Source: Gammaproteobacteria bacterium (GTDB lineage: Bacteria > Pseudomonadota > Gammaproteobacteria > Arenicellales > UBA868). Taken from it: a stretch of 26,931 nt of DNA. Location of the stretch: contig DPVA01000083.1 in the NCBI GenBank assembly GCA_003529705.1, positions 1-26,931 of the forward strand, in the 5' to 3' direction. This document shows, piece by piece, positions 13,527 to 21,662 of the stretch. Position 1 is the stretch's first letter. Each line of letters opens with the position of its first letter. The translations under genes were made by a program, and so were the position numbers. The notes beneath the pieces were generated by a model, which was not told where the DNA came from, made no database searches, and was given only the letters and a program-made list of their open reading frames with translations.

Positions 13527-14546
13527 GTGAAAGTTTCCCTGCAAATTGTTGAGCAGCCTGAGGACTGCCCAGCTCCAGAACGAGTGGTGGTGTTGTCTGC
13601 TAACGGTGGTCGCGTGGGGCGGTCATTTGATTGTGATCTGCAACTTCCTTCACCATCGATCTCAAGAGAGCAGGCTAGGATCGAACCCGGGAAGGATGGT
13701 TTCGCCTTGGTTGACCGCGGCCGAAATCCGATAAAACTTAATGAATACTACGCCGCCCGTGGTATTGCGCAGCCGCTCTATGACGGAGATGTCATTGCGA
13801 TTGCTGGATTCAGAATACTTGTGACGGACCTTCGAAGGGAGTCCGATCTTCGGCAACGCCCTCACAAAGAGGCGGTGATAAAAAATAATGACGAGGCCCC
13901 ATGGGGAGAAAATGCTGAGGACCTAGTGTTTTCGGATCCTATCGAGGCGTCCGGTGAAGATCTTCTCGATTCTTTGGATCCAGAACCCGTGGCAGAGCCT
14001 GAGCCGAGACTGGATTACGTGGGGAATGAGATCCTGAGTGAGTTGGAATCCTCGGAAGTAGTGACACGGTCTAAGGATGCCCAAGGGGGTATCGACGGTG
14101 ATGATCTTTTTTCAGTCAGCCCAGATATGGATGTTCTCCGTGGTGTCGACAATATGTTGGATACCGGCGATCAACTGAATGTCCGGCCGAATGCACTGGA
14201 GGCGGAGTCATACGCAGAGGCTGATCCCGAAACACAGATGTTTCATAACGTTCACCCTGTCGTTATTCCCAGATCAGGGGTTACAAGGGATGCTGATTAC
14301 CGTTTATATGAGCATCTGTTGGGTTGTATCGATGAGGTAGCAGAGGAATTCGTAGCGCAATTTGATCCTGACTACCTGGAAAGTCTGTTCCTAGATGATC
14401 GGAAAAAGCGAATTGGGCGGAAGAAATGGTTGTGGCAGACTTATAGGTCTTACTTCAGCCGAAAAATGAAACAACGTGAATATCAGGCCGAACTTAAGGG
14501 ACTGCTTCTGGAAAAACTTAGAACTCAAACTAGCCAAGGGCAATGA
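13527..14546 (+). CDS. tagH: T6SS FHA-domain protein TagH
   Basis: A 339-residue cytoplasmic protein. The FHA domain occupies about residues 1-95, with GRVGRSFDCDLQLP (Arg32 of the GR signature) and PSISREQARI (Ser46; the usual His is Gln49), then NPIKLNEYYA. These residues form the phosphothreonine pocket. The middle (about 105-250) is acidic and low in complexity, probably a disordered linker. The C-terminal 80 residues (EHLLGCIDEVAEEFVAQFDPDYLE...) match the TagH/ImpI tail. It would bind a phosphorylated partner to promote assembly of the secretion machine, together with the kinase gene downstream. The start is GTG at 13527; an AGAGGA at about 13505-13510 is rather distant. The stop overlaps tssJ by 4 bp. 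Confidence 0.9.
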   Translation: MKVSLQIVEQPEDCPAPERVVVLSANGGRVGRSFDCDLQLPSPSISREQARIEPGKDGFALVDRGRNPIKLNEYYAARGIAQPLYDGDVIAIAGFRILVTDLRRESDLRQRPHKEAVIKNNDEAPWGENAEDLVFSDPIEASGEDLLDSLDPEPVAEPEPRLDYVGNEILSELESSEVVTRSKDAQGGIDGDDLFSVSPDMDVLRGVDNMLDTGDQLNVRPNALEAESYAEADPETQMFHNVHPVVIPRSGVTRDADYRLYEHLLGCIDEVAEEFVAQFDPDYLESLFLDDRKKRIGRKKWLWQTYRSYFSRKMKQREYQAELKGLLLEKLRTQTSQGQ

Positions 14547-15055
14547 GGAAATACTTTAACTACCCGGCCATCTGTATGCTAAGTCTGATCCTTGCGGGGT
14601 GTGCTGCCCCAAAGAACGTGGAGCCACTGACAAAGTTCACGGTGATGATTCATGCGGATGACTCCATTAATCCCTCAAAGGGCGCGCTCGCTAAACCCGT
14701 TGTAGTGCGTTTTTACCAATTAAAGGATCCAGGTAAATTTTCAGGGGAGAAGGGTATTCAGTTATTCACTGACGACGACGCGGTACTTGCGGACACGCTC
14801 GTTGCGAAGCAAGAATTGACGCCACTGCTGCCAGGAGAAAGCCGAGAGGTCGAGGTCCTGATGCACCAGGGAGCAAAGTTTTTTGCCGTGCTCGCTGAAT
14901 TCTCAGAATATAGATCTGCAAATTACCGATCAATCCTGCCGCTAGGCCCTCCTTCGAAGAGTTCGGCGCCGTTTGACGTGATTTTGGTTACGCTGTCGGG
15001 AAATAACGTTGCGGTATTTAAACCCGCCGTCAAGAAACCTTGGTGGAAGATATAG
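14543..15055 (+). CDS. tssJ: T6SS outer-membrane lipoprotein TssJ
   Basis: A 170-residue lipoprotein with signal peptide and lipobox LILAGC (Cys20), then the beta-sandwich typical of TssJ/VasD: VVVRFYQLKDPGKF, LFTDDDAVLADTLV, LLPGESREVEVLM, and FFAVLAEFSEYRSANYRSIL. TssJ is anchored in the outer membrane and contacts the periplasmic tip of TssM, completing the trans-envelope complex. Its ATG overlaps the tagH stop (ATGA), implying coupled translation. TssK follows after 15 bp. Confidence 0.95.
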   Translation: MRKYFNYPAICMLSLILAGCAAPKNVEPLTKFTVMIHADDSINPSKGALAKPVVVRFYQLKDPGKFSGEKGIQLFTDDDAVLADTLVAKQELTPLLPGESREVEVLMHQGAKFFAVLAEFSEYRSANYRSILPLGPPSKSSAPFDVILVTLSGNNVAVFKPAVKKPWWKI

Positions 15056-15070
15056 GACCGAGGTCAATTT

Positions 15071-16435
15071 ATGAGTGATTCGAGTAAGGTGATCTGGAAG
15101 GAGGGAATGTTCATTACCCCTCAACACTTTCAGCAACAAGAACGCTACCTGTCTTGGTATATAGACAGCACTTTTGATGCCGGAGTGGAACTTGGGTCAA
15201 AAGCAGGCTTTGCATCCCTTGAGGTTAATCACGATCTTCTCAAGATCGGCAAGTTCGCCGTTGCGAATTCCTCTGGATTCCTTCCTGGAGGAGGCTATTT
15301 TGCTCACGAAGAGGAAGTTGTGGTCGACATTCCGCCGGAGGCAGTTGAGAAGATCGTGTTCCTGACGTTGCCCGTGGCAAGGAAAGGGGTTCCCGAGTAT
15401 ATGGATCAAGGCGACTTGCTTACTCGGTATGTCGGAAAGGACATCACCGTCTTCGATTCCTCGAGTGACGATAACAATTCCGTTGACCTTTTAGTCGGTA
15501 ATCCCAACATTAGATTGATGTTGGAGGGGCAAGATTTATCAGGATTCCTTGTACTGCCTGTGGCGCGGGTGCTTCAGACCTCAAGTGACGGGGAGGTGAT
15601 TCTCGACGGCAGTTTCTTGCCGATGACTACTGTATTTGGTGCATCAGCACAGTTGGTGGAAAGGGTTAGAGAGATCGAAACATTAATTATCAGCAGAGCC
15701 CGAGTGCAACTCTCGAAAATTACTGCAGAGGTTAATCCAAATACCCAGCATGTATTGTTCAGGGAGTACATGCTCCTGCAGAGTCTCTACCGTTGGCGTC
15801 CATGGTTCGCAACCGTTTTGCACGAATGTAAATTAAGTACTCCAAGTCTTTATTTGAATCTATGTCAGTTTGACGCCGAACTTGCAAGTGTTTCTGCCGA
15901 GCCGTGCCCTTCGTATGAAACTCTGGAGCCCAAAAACGCCTACCCTGAGTTCAATCGGGTGATTAGTTCTCTAAGAGAGCGCCTGACACTTGCTCAACAG
16001 GATTCTGTCGTCGAGTTCGATGTCAATAAGGATTTGTTCTTGGAAAATCGGCTAATGCGCATCGCGATGGCGGATCCGGACAGCTTTTCCAAGCATAGGT
16101 TCTTTTTATCCGTAAATCCAGGTGATACCAAACCGGAATCTTGGTCGTACTCGCATTGGCGAATAGATGAACTGCAAGAACTATTTCAGCATATATCTAA
16201 GTTGGCGGGTTCGAGGACAATTAGCGAACTGATTCGTCGCTCACTCTCGGGAATTACTCTCATTCCACTGCCTGTGGCGCCTGCTGAGTTGAAGCCGGAG
16301 TTAAATACTTTCTATTTTCGGATTGATATAGATAGCGAACTCTGGCGCGAGATTATTGAAACCCGGGATATTATTACATTGCATGTAGATACCCGGATAC
16401 CAGATCCACGCGTTCGATTCTTTGCGATCAGGTAG
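15071..16435 (+). CDS. tssK: T6SS baseplate protein TssK
   Basis: A 454-residue protein starting MSDSSKVIWKEGMFITPQHF, the near-invariant TssK opening, with QQQERYLSWYID next. YMLLQSLYRWRPWF in the middle and SFSKHRFFLSVNPGDTKPESW and LIRRSLSGITLIPLPVAPAE towards the C-terminus are all family features. Length is normal (about 440-450). TssK trimers connect the baseplate to the cytoplasmic parts of TssL and TssM. A GACCGAGG segment at about 15056-15063 may serve as the ribosome binding site. TssL follows after 9 bp. Confidence 0.97.
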   Translation: MSDSSKVIWKEGMFITPQHFQQQERYLSWYIDSTFDAGVELGSKAGFASLEVNHDLLKIGKFAVANSSGFLPGGGYFAHEEEVVVDIPPEAVEKIVFLTLPVARKGVPEYMDQGDLLTRYVGKDITVFDSSSDDNNSVDLLVGNPNIRLMLEGQDLSGFLVLPVARVLQTSSDGEVILDGSFLPMTTVFGASAQLVERVREIETLIISRARVQLSKITAEVNPNTQHVLFREYMLLQSLYRWRPWFATVLHECKLSTPSLYLNLCQFDAELASVSAEPCPSYETLEPKNAYPEFNRVISSLRERLTLAQQDSVVEFDVNKDLFLENRLMRIAMADPDSFSKHRFFLSVNPGDTKPESWSYSHWRIDELQELFQHISKLAGSRTISELIRRSLSGITLIPLPVAPAELKPELNTFYFRIDIDSELWREIIETRDIITLHVDTRIPDPRVRFFAIR

Positions 16436-16444
16436 GCACGCGAA

Positions 16445-17329
16445 ATGGAATTTCTCGATGAGGAAACAGTAACGATAGATCAGTCAGGAGGGGTATCGGA
16501 GAAGGATGCTGCCGGCAAGGAGGGGGGTGGGGAACTCGTACTTGCCTCAAGCTTTAGTACAGAGTCTCTATCACAAGGTTCTGCGTTTCCCGATAACCGA
16601 TTGATGACGATTTCGTCTGAACTCCTGGCTCTGTGCGTTAAATTACCATCTCTTCCGCAGCCCGAGAATCTAGATGAGTTTCGTCGAAGGCTTTTCGGGC
16701 AGATCCATTCACTAAAGGTTAATGGTAGTCAAGTTGACTACCCGGTTGACCAGATCGATAAAGCGTGTTTCCTCTTCGCGATCGTTATCGATGAAATTAT
16801 CCTGTGTAGCGGTTGGCCCGATGCCGATTTGTGGGCCAATGATTCGCTTTTAAGTAAGATCTTCAAGGTCCGAAATGGCGGAGAATTGTTTTTTAAACTC
16901 ACTGAGCGAATGCTCCGCCAACCCAAAAGCTATCGCGAGTTGCTCGAACTGAGTTTTTTCTTCCTCTCTATCGGATTCCAGGGAAAGTATCGAGGTGAAG
17001 TTACGGATGCTATTTTTCAGCTGAAAAACGAACTTAAACAGCAGATTGACAAGTATCTGCCTACGGATGCGGTTACTTCCGATTATGAAGCCGATAGCTT
17101 AGTTCCGCGCTCGAAAGTGACTCGAACACGGATTGGCCTAATTAGTATTACGGGTCTTGCGCTCGTGGTATTGGTCTATCTTGGCGCACTTACTTTTTTG
17201 CAGGCTAATGCGACCAGTCGTGGCCAGCAATTCATTGAGATCAGTGAAGAGATTGACAAGTTGCCGGCAGCTAAATGGGCGAGTCGCAACAAAGCAAAAA
17301 CGGAAGCGAGGGCAGGTGCTCAGTTTTAA
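16445..17329 (+). CDS. tssL: T6SS inner-membrane protein TssL (DotU/IcmH)
   Basis: A 294-residue protein. The cytoplasmic DotU domain spans about residues 50-205: LRRRLF-like RRRLFGQIHSLK, then ACFLFAIVIDEIILCSGWPD (the conserved ALD-E pattern) and SYRELLELSFFFLSIGFQGKYR. One transmembrane segment, LISITGLALVVLVYLGALTFL, is at about residues 230-250. Only about 40 residues follow, so there is no peptidoglycan-binding OmpA-like extension. The N-terminal 45 residues are acidic/Gly-rich and probably disordered. TssL recruits the baseplate to the membrane complex. Unlike most pairs, tssL is followed by a 100-bp gap before tssM. Confidence 0.95.
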   Translation: MEFLDEETVTIDQSGGVSEKDAAGKEGGGELVLASSFSTESLSQGSAFPDNRLMTISSELLALCVKLPSLPQPENLDEFRRRLFGQIHSLKVNGSQVDYPVDQIDKACFLFAIVIDEIILCSGWPDADLWANDSLLSKIFKVRNGGELFFKLTERMLRQPKSYRELLELSFFFLSIGFQGKYRGEVTDAIFQLKNELKQQIDKYLPTDAVTSDYEADSLVPRSKVTRTRIGLISITGLALVVLVYLGALTFLQANATSRGQQFIEISEEIDKLPAAKWASRNKAKTEARAGAQF

Positions 17330-17334
17330 GGGGT

Positions 17335-17352
17335 CCGATATCTGGATATCGG
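17335..17352. repeat. 18-bp palindrome between tssL and tssM
   Basis: CCGATATC (17335-17342) and GATATCGG (17345-17352) form a perfect inverted repeat around TG. As DNA it could be an operator; as RNA it would be a short hairpin with the innermost pairs open. It has no T-tract, so it is not an intrinsic terminator. Function is unknown. Confidence 0.5.
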
Positions 17353-17429
17353 TTCTGGCAACAGGAATCATTTTCTACTCTTCCCCGCAAACGCGATTTG
17401 GGATTATTTTTTGAGAGTGTAAAAATAAA

Positions 17430-20400
17430 TTGAAGACTCGGTTAATTGTTAGTTTGCTGATTGCGATTCTCGTCACCACATTGACGGCGGTGGCTTTTTA
17501 CATCTATTCGGTGAGTCTATCGTTTTGGGCGCAGGTGCTGATTCTGGTTGCCATTCTCGTCGCGTCTTTCGCCGTTATTTTCTATGGCAAAGCGGTCTTG
17601 ATATCCGTTTATCGAGCTATAAAAACCTGGTGGAACAAACCAAATCTTAGAAGCGACCTTCTCGTCCTAAGACGTATGACACGCCGATTGTTTAGGCGGA
17701 ACTCGCTTTACGATATTCCGATTTTTGTTCTTCTCACCAAGGATATTGAAAAAGAGGCGGAATGTCTGGGCAAGCTCGGTCTTTCTCTGCTTGACCGTTT
17801 TTCCCGGAATTCACCGGTCCAGTACTGGGTTGGGCATGAATCGGTTGTCATCACACTGGATTGGGGTTCGTCAAACGCTTATCCCAATCTTGCGAGGGAT
17901 CTCGGTCGGTCGTTACGGAAAATTCGTCCGCGCCAGCCGTTAAACGGTGTCATTCTGAATGTTGATTGCGAGCTTCTCGTAGACGACTCTGATTCACGTG
18001 CGCATGAGTTTGCGGAACTAAGTAAAGAGCAACTGCTGAGATTTGTTCGGGGAGCCCATATTACGGCACCGGTCTACACCATTGTGTCTGGCATGTCTTC
18101 GCTAGCGGATTTCTGCCAGTTTTTCTCGACAGCTTCAGAGTCGGTCTGCGATAGCCCTCTCGGCTCCCTTGTGCAACAGGATCCAAGTGGACATTTCGAT
18201 CCGTCGGAGTTTGATGCCGCTTACGCGTCGGTTCTACAGAAATTTGCGGGTAGCAGAAATACCAGTCTACTGAGCCAACTGGATCCGGATTATCGAGTAT
18301 CTATCGCGGCAGCGCCTCTGCAGATGCTTATGCTGAAGCCGGTGCTTAACCGATTCTTGACGGAACTGTCTCGCGCCAGCGATCGCGAGCGGCCCGTATG
18401 GATTCGAGGAATTTATTTTCTCGACTCGGTCGCAGGACGGGAACCGAAGGACCTTCTTTCAGGCGCGGCAGCAGGGGCGATGGGGCTTCGCTTTACCCGC
18501 CCTGCGCGTCAAATTCCCAGCGCAAGAGCACTTTTTACACGAAATCTCTTCAGAAATGCACTACGCGCGGATTCACAGGCAATAGGGGTTCGCCGTGGTC
18601 CGGATATCGCTGCAAAAGTCGGAGCCGCAGGCGCCATAACCGGTTGGTTGGCAGTCCTGGGCTTTATGGTCTGGTCAGTCAATGAGGAGACTGTCTTCAA
18701 AAGCAAAGAGTTTCAGACGGCGATTAATGCAGCCAGTACCTATCGGGAGAAGATCAAGACCTTGTCACCCCAGGGGTTGGCTAACTCTCCAGACGAGATC
18801 ATTGATGTGTTGGGGATACTGAGGGCGAGTACTTTCGCGGAATATCAGAAGAGTCGACTGGCGACCAGTTTCTGGATTCCGAACGATAGCGTTCGGGACC
18901 AAGTCCAGGCGATGTACCAGACAGAACTTGGGCGTTTTGCTCTGCCGATGCTTGCAGAGAAGCAGTATCAAATCCTGAGGGACTATGAAAAAAATCCTAC
19001 TGTTCGTGAAGTTGCAAGAGCATTTAGAGCGTCGGCAATTTATGTGGATCTTGCGCTCTCCGAAAACCCGTCAGGACTTATTTTAAGAAACAACGCGGAT
19101 GAAGTTGTCCGATTTTTTCTTGAACAGTTCGAAAACTTAACGGGACCTCAGAAAATCACTCTGGGACGCATTATTCAAGATATCGACATGATGTCCTATG
19201 GAAAAACGGATCTGGCGAAACAGATTCAGAGATCTGCAGCCAAAGAGCTCTCTCGATTTGGTCTGGAGCAAATTTGTTACCAGCTCATAAGAACTGCTCC
19301 CATAAATTCTCAGATGGTTGAGTTGGGTGATGCGCTTCGGGCAAATTTCGACGTTGTCTATACGCTCAATCCACAGGACGGCTACTTTCGATTTGAAAAG
19401 ACAAGCGAGTCGCTGCTGAGAGTTCCCTATCTGTTTACCCGGGATGGTTTCGAGTTCCTTGATCTTTCTACATTCTCAAATCATATCCGGCATGCAATTG
19501 AATATGTTGGAGTAATCGATCCGCGGGTGGCGGCTAAGATCAGTGAACAGGAGCTTGAAAATATTGCCGCAGATATTCGGAATTTGTACACCCGGGACTA
19601 CATCGATACATGGAACGGCATTCTGGCCTCGGCAGCCGTGAGGCAGGCTGCTAACGCCGGTCAGCTTCAGGAACTGTTGGCAGCTGCGAGTTCGGCAACG
19701 ACCTCACCGCTGGCTCAACTGATGAGTATGACGAGCACCCACACGAAACTATTCACTCCTCCTTTAGATCAGAAAGGGAAGCCTAATTCCTCAAAATCAA
19801 AAGGGGTCAAGGCGCCATCGTCGGTTACCAAGCTTCTGAAGTTGGAAAAGAAAGCGCAGACTAGTGAAAAGGCGCGAGAAGCCCTGAAACAAGCGCAAAA
19901 AGAAAGTTCGGCTAAAGCCATTACCCAAGCCTTTGCTGCCTTCCATAAGCTTCTTGATCCTGCAGCAAAGGAAACCGAAGTTGCTAAGCTGATGGGTAAT
20001 CTGCACTCTTTGAACCAGTGGGTTCAGCCTTTTGTTGGTAGTTCTGAGGGTGGTCGCGACATTTTGGAGGCGTGGAAAAAGCCTGCGGCTAATGGTACAA
20101 ATCCGATTGCCCGGATGCGTCTTCGCGCAGATGATTATCCTCAGGTGATCAAGGGTTGGCTGGTTAATCTGTCTACTAATGCGAACAGTTTACTCATCGG
20201 TGTTGCGCATCAGTGGCTTTCAAGGCATTGGCAGAGCCAGGTAGTTGAGGAATTCAACCAGTCGCTCGCCGCGCGCTTTCCGTTTGATTCCACGAGCAAT
20301 GCTGAATCTGATCTGGATCGCTTTACCGCATTTTTCAAGTCGGGAGGAGTTGTCGATAGTTTTGTGGCTAAATGGATTTCACCTTTTCGCTTCGGTCCGA

Positions 20401-20903
20401 CCGGATCAGGTCTCGCTCCAAGTTTTCTCTGGGACGACGGCTTGAAACTGGATCCTTCCCTTCGTGAATTCCTGGCGGCCACATCGACGATAAGAGACAC
20501 TTTATTTGATCCCACCGGTATACGCCCTGAAATGGACTTTGAGGTGCGAGTGGATGAGATGCCGATCGATCTCACAGAATTTAGTATACGGTCCACCGCA
20601 CCGCTGCTGGTCTATCGCCATGGGCCCAGCCTCTGGAGACCACAGGTTTGGCCAATCGGCGGCGACGCATTGAGGCTTAGGGCATTCAAAGGCCTTGCAC
20701 TCTCCGAGGAGAAAAAAATTCCTGGCGCCTGGTCGTGGTTCCGGATCCTTGCGCATGCGGCACCCATGGCGGAGGGGCGTCAAATTCCAGTTAATGTTCA
20801 AGTCGGAGATAGTTCCGTTAAGGCGACAATAAAACTGTTAGGCCCCCAGAACCCCTTCGACCTGACTCTGTATTCTCGTTATCAGCCGCCAGGTACGATT
20901 TGA
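17430..20903 (+). CDS. tssM: T6SS inner-membrane protein TssM (IcmF)
   Basis: A 1157-residue protein, normal in length. Two membrane helices lie near residues 5-55 and a third near 400 (AITGWLAVLGFMVWSV). The rest is the periplasmic domain that meets TssJ. The cytoplasmic NTPase-like region is recognisable (LYDIPIFVLLTKDIEK at about residue 93, LGRSLRKIRPRQPLNGVILN), but where most TssM have a Walker A loop (GPPGSGKT) this one has LTKDIEKEAE, and the DTAG region is also lost. It therefore should not bind ATP in the usual way. A charged, probably coiled segment sits at about residues 785-845. The start is TTG at 17430 with GAGAGTG upstream. The protein ends in the TssM C-terminal domain (FDLTLYSRYQPPGTI). 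Confidence 0.95.
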   Translation: MKTRLIVSLLIAILVTTLTAVAFYIYSVSLSFWAQVLILVAILVASFAVIFYGKAVLISVYRAIKTWWNKPNLRSDLLVLRRMTRRLFRRNSLYDIPIFVLLTKDIEKEAECLGKLGLSLLDRFSRNSPVQYWVGHESVVITLDWGSSNAYPNLARDLGRSLRKIRPRQPLNGVILNVDCELLVDDSDSRAHEFAELSKEQLLRFVRGAHITAPVYTIVSGMSSLADFCQFFSTASESVCDSPLGSLVQQDPSGHFDPSEFDAAYASVLQKFAGSRNTSLLSQLDPDYRVSIAAAPLQMLMLKPVLNRFLTELSRASDRERPVWIRGIYFLDSVAGREPKDLLSGAAAGAMGLRFTRPARQIPSARALFTRNLFRNALRADSQAIGVRRGPDIAAKVGAAGAITGWLAVLGFMVWSVNEETVFKSKEFQTAINAASTYREKIKTLSPQGLANSPDEIIDVLGILRASTFAEYQKSRLATSFWIPNDSVRDQVQAMYQTELGRFALPMLAEKQYQILRDYEKNPTVREVARAFRASAIYVDLALSENPSGLILRNNADEVVRFFLEQFENLTGPQKITLGRIIQDIDMMSYGKTDLAKQIQRSAAKELSRFGLEQICYQLIRTAPINSQMVELGDALRANFDVVYTLNPQDGYFRFEKTSESLLRVPYLFTRDGFEFLDLSTFSNHIRHAIEYVGVIDPRVAAKISEQELENIAADIRNLYTRDYIDTWNGILASAAVRQAANAGQLQELLAAASSATTSPLAQLMSMTSTHTKLFTPPLDQKGKPNSSKSKGVKAPSSVTKLLKLEKKAQTSEKAREALKQAQKESSAKAITQAFAAFHKLLDPAAKETEVAKLMGNLHSLNQWVQPFVGSSEGGRDILEAWKKPAANGTNPIARMRLRADDYPQVIKGWLVNLSTNANSLLIGVAHQWLSRHWQSQVVEEFNQSLAARFPFDSTSNAESDLDRFTAFFKSGGVVDSFVAKWISPFRFGPTGSGLAPSFLWDDGLKLDPSLREFLAATSTIRDTLFDPTGIRPEMDFEVRVDEMPIDLTEFSIRSTAPLLVYRHGPSLWRPQVWPIGGDALRLRAFKGLALSEEKKIPGAWSWFRILAHAAPMAEGRQIPVNVQVGDSSVKATIKLLGPQNPFDLTLYSRYQPPGTI

Positions 20904-20933
20904 CTGGAATTAAACTAATAGCGAAAGTTCATC

Positions 20934-21641
20934 GTGCCTTACTGGACCGAAAAACAAGCTCAGGATGCAACGGTGTTCCGAAAGTTCGCCTATTCTAAAA
21001 CTGATCGTTTTCGCTTGAGAAAGGAAGCGGAGATTCTCTCCAGTATTCATCATCCCCGGATTCCGAGGCTTTTGGATTTCGATGAGGGTAGGACGCACTC
21101 CGAACTTATTGCTCAGTTCATACCCGGAGTCTCAATGGGTTCACTGCTAAGAAACGGGGAAGCTGTGCCAGACGCATGGCGAAGCGAGATTACGGAAGCA
21201 GTTGAAAGTCTCCATTATTCGGGATGGAATCATGCGGACATCAAACCTGCCAATATATTGATTCATGGCTCCGATGCCTATCTGGTGGACCTGGATTCGG
21301 CAGCACGGCATGGTGAACCGTACTCTACGATACCCGACCGCTCGTTCACTCCATCATTCGCGGCCTGGAGGCAAGTTGCCGGTAGGGGAGAGGTCTCGGT
21401 ATCTGATGATCTGTTTTCTCTCGCGCTGACAGATTTCGTAGGGTCATATCGTCGACATCCGTTTAATGGCCACTCAATCTTTGAATTTTTCTTGCTGGGC
21501 GCGGATCGTCTTTCCAATATGGTAAGTAAATTTGGTAAAGATCTCATGGAGCGGGTTTGCCAGCAGTATGAAGTTATGTGTCGACTCGAACCTTCTCCGG
21601 TGGAAACCGTTAGCCCGAATTGGCGCAAAGTTCGAAAGTAG
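20934..21641 (+). CDS. T6SS-linked Ser/Thr protein kinase domain protein (PpkA/TagE-like)
   Basis: A 235-residue, single-domain kinase. Visible features: probable ATP-binding Lys17 (VFRKFAY), alpha-C Glu31 (RKEAEILSSIHHPRIPRLLD), catalytic loop HADIKPANIL with Asp102 and Asn107 (HRD replaced by HAD), and DLD at 119-121 in place of DFG. The glycine-rich loop is not obvious, so the N-lobe is short. No transmembrane helix or extracellular sensor domain is present, unlike P. aeruginosa PpkA. In related systems such a kinase phosphorylates the FHA protein or a partner to switch on assembly. Start is GTG at 20934, 30 bp after tssM. No phosphatase gene is nearby, so the off-switch is not visible. 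Confidence 0.82.
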   Translation: MPYWTEKQAQDATVFRKFAYSKTDRFRLRKEAEILSSIHHPRIPRLLDFDEGRTHSELIAQFIPGVSMGSLLRNGEAVPDAWRSEITEAVESLHYSGWNHADIKPANILIHGSDAYLVDLDSAARHGEPYSTIPDRSFTPSFAAWRQVAGRGEVSVSDDLFSLALTDFVGSYRRHPFNGHSIFEFFLLGADRLSNMVSKFGKDLMERVCQQYEVMCRLEPSPVETVSPNWRKVRK

Positions 21642-21662
21642 AACGCCTTACTGGAGGGAATC

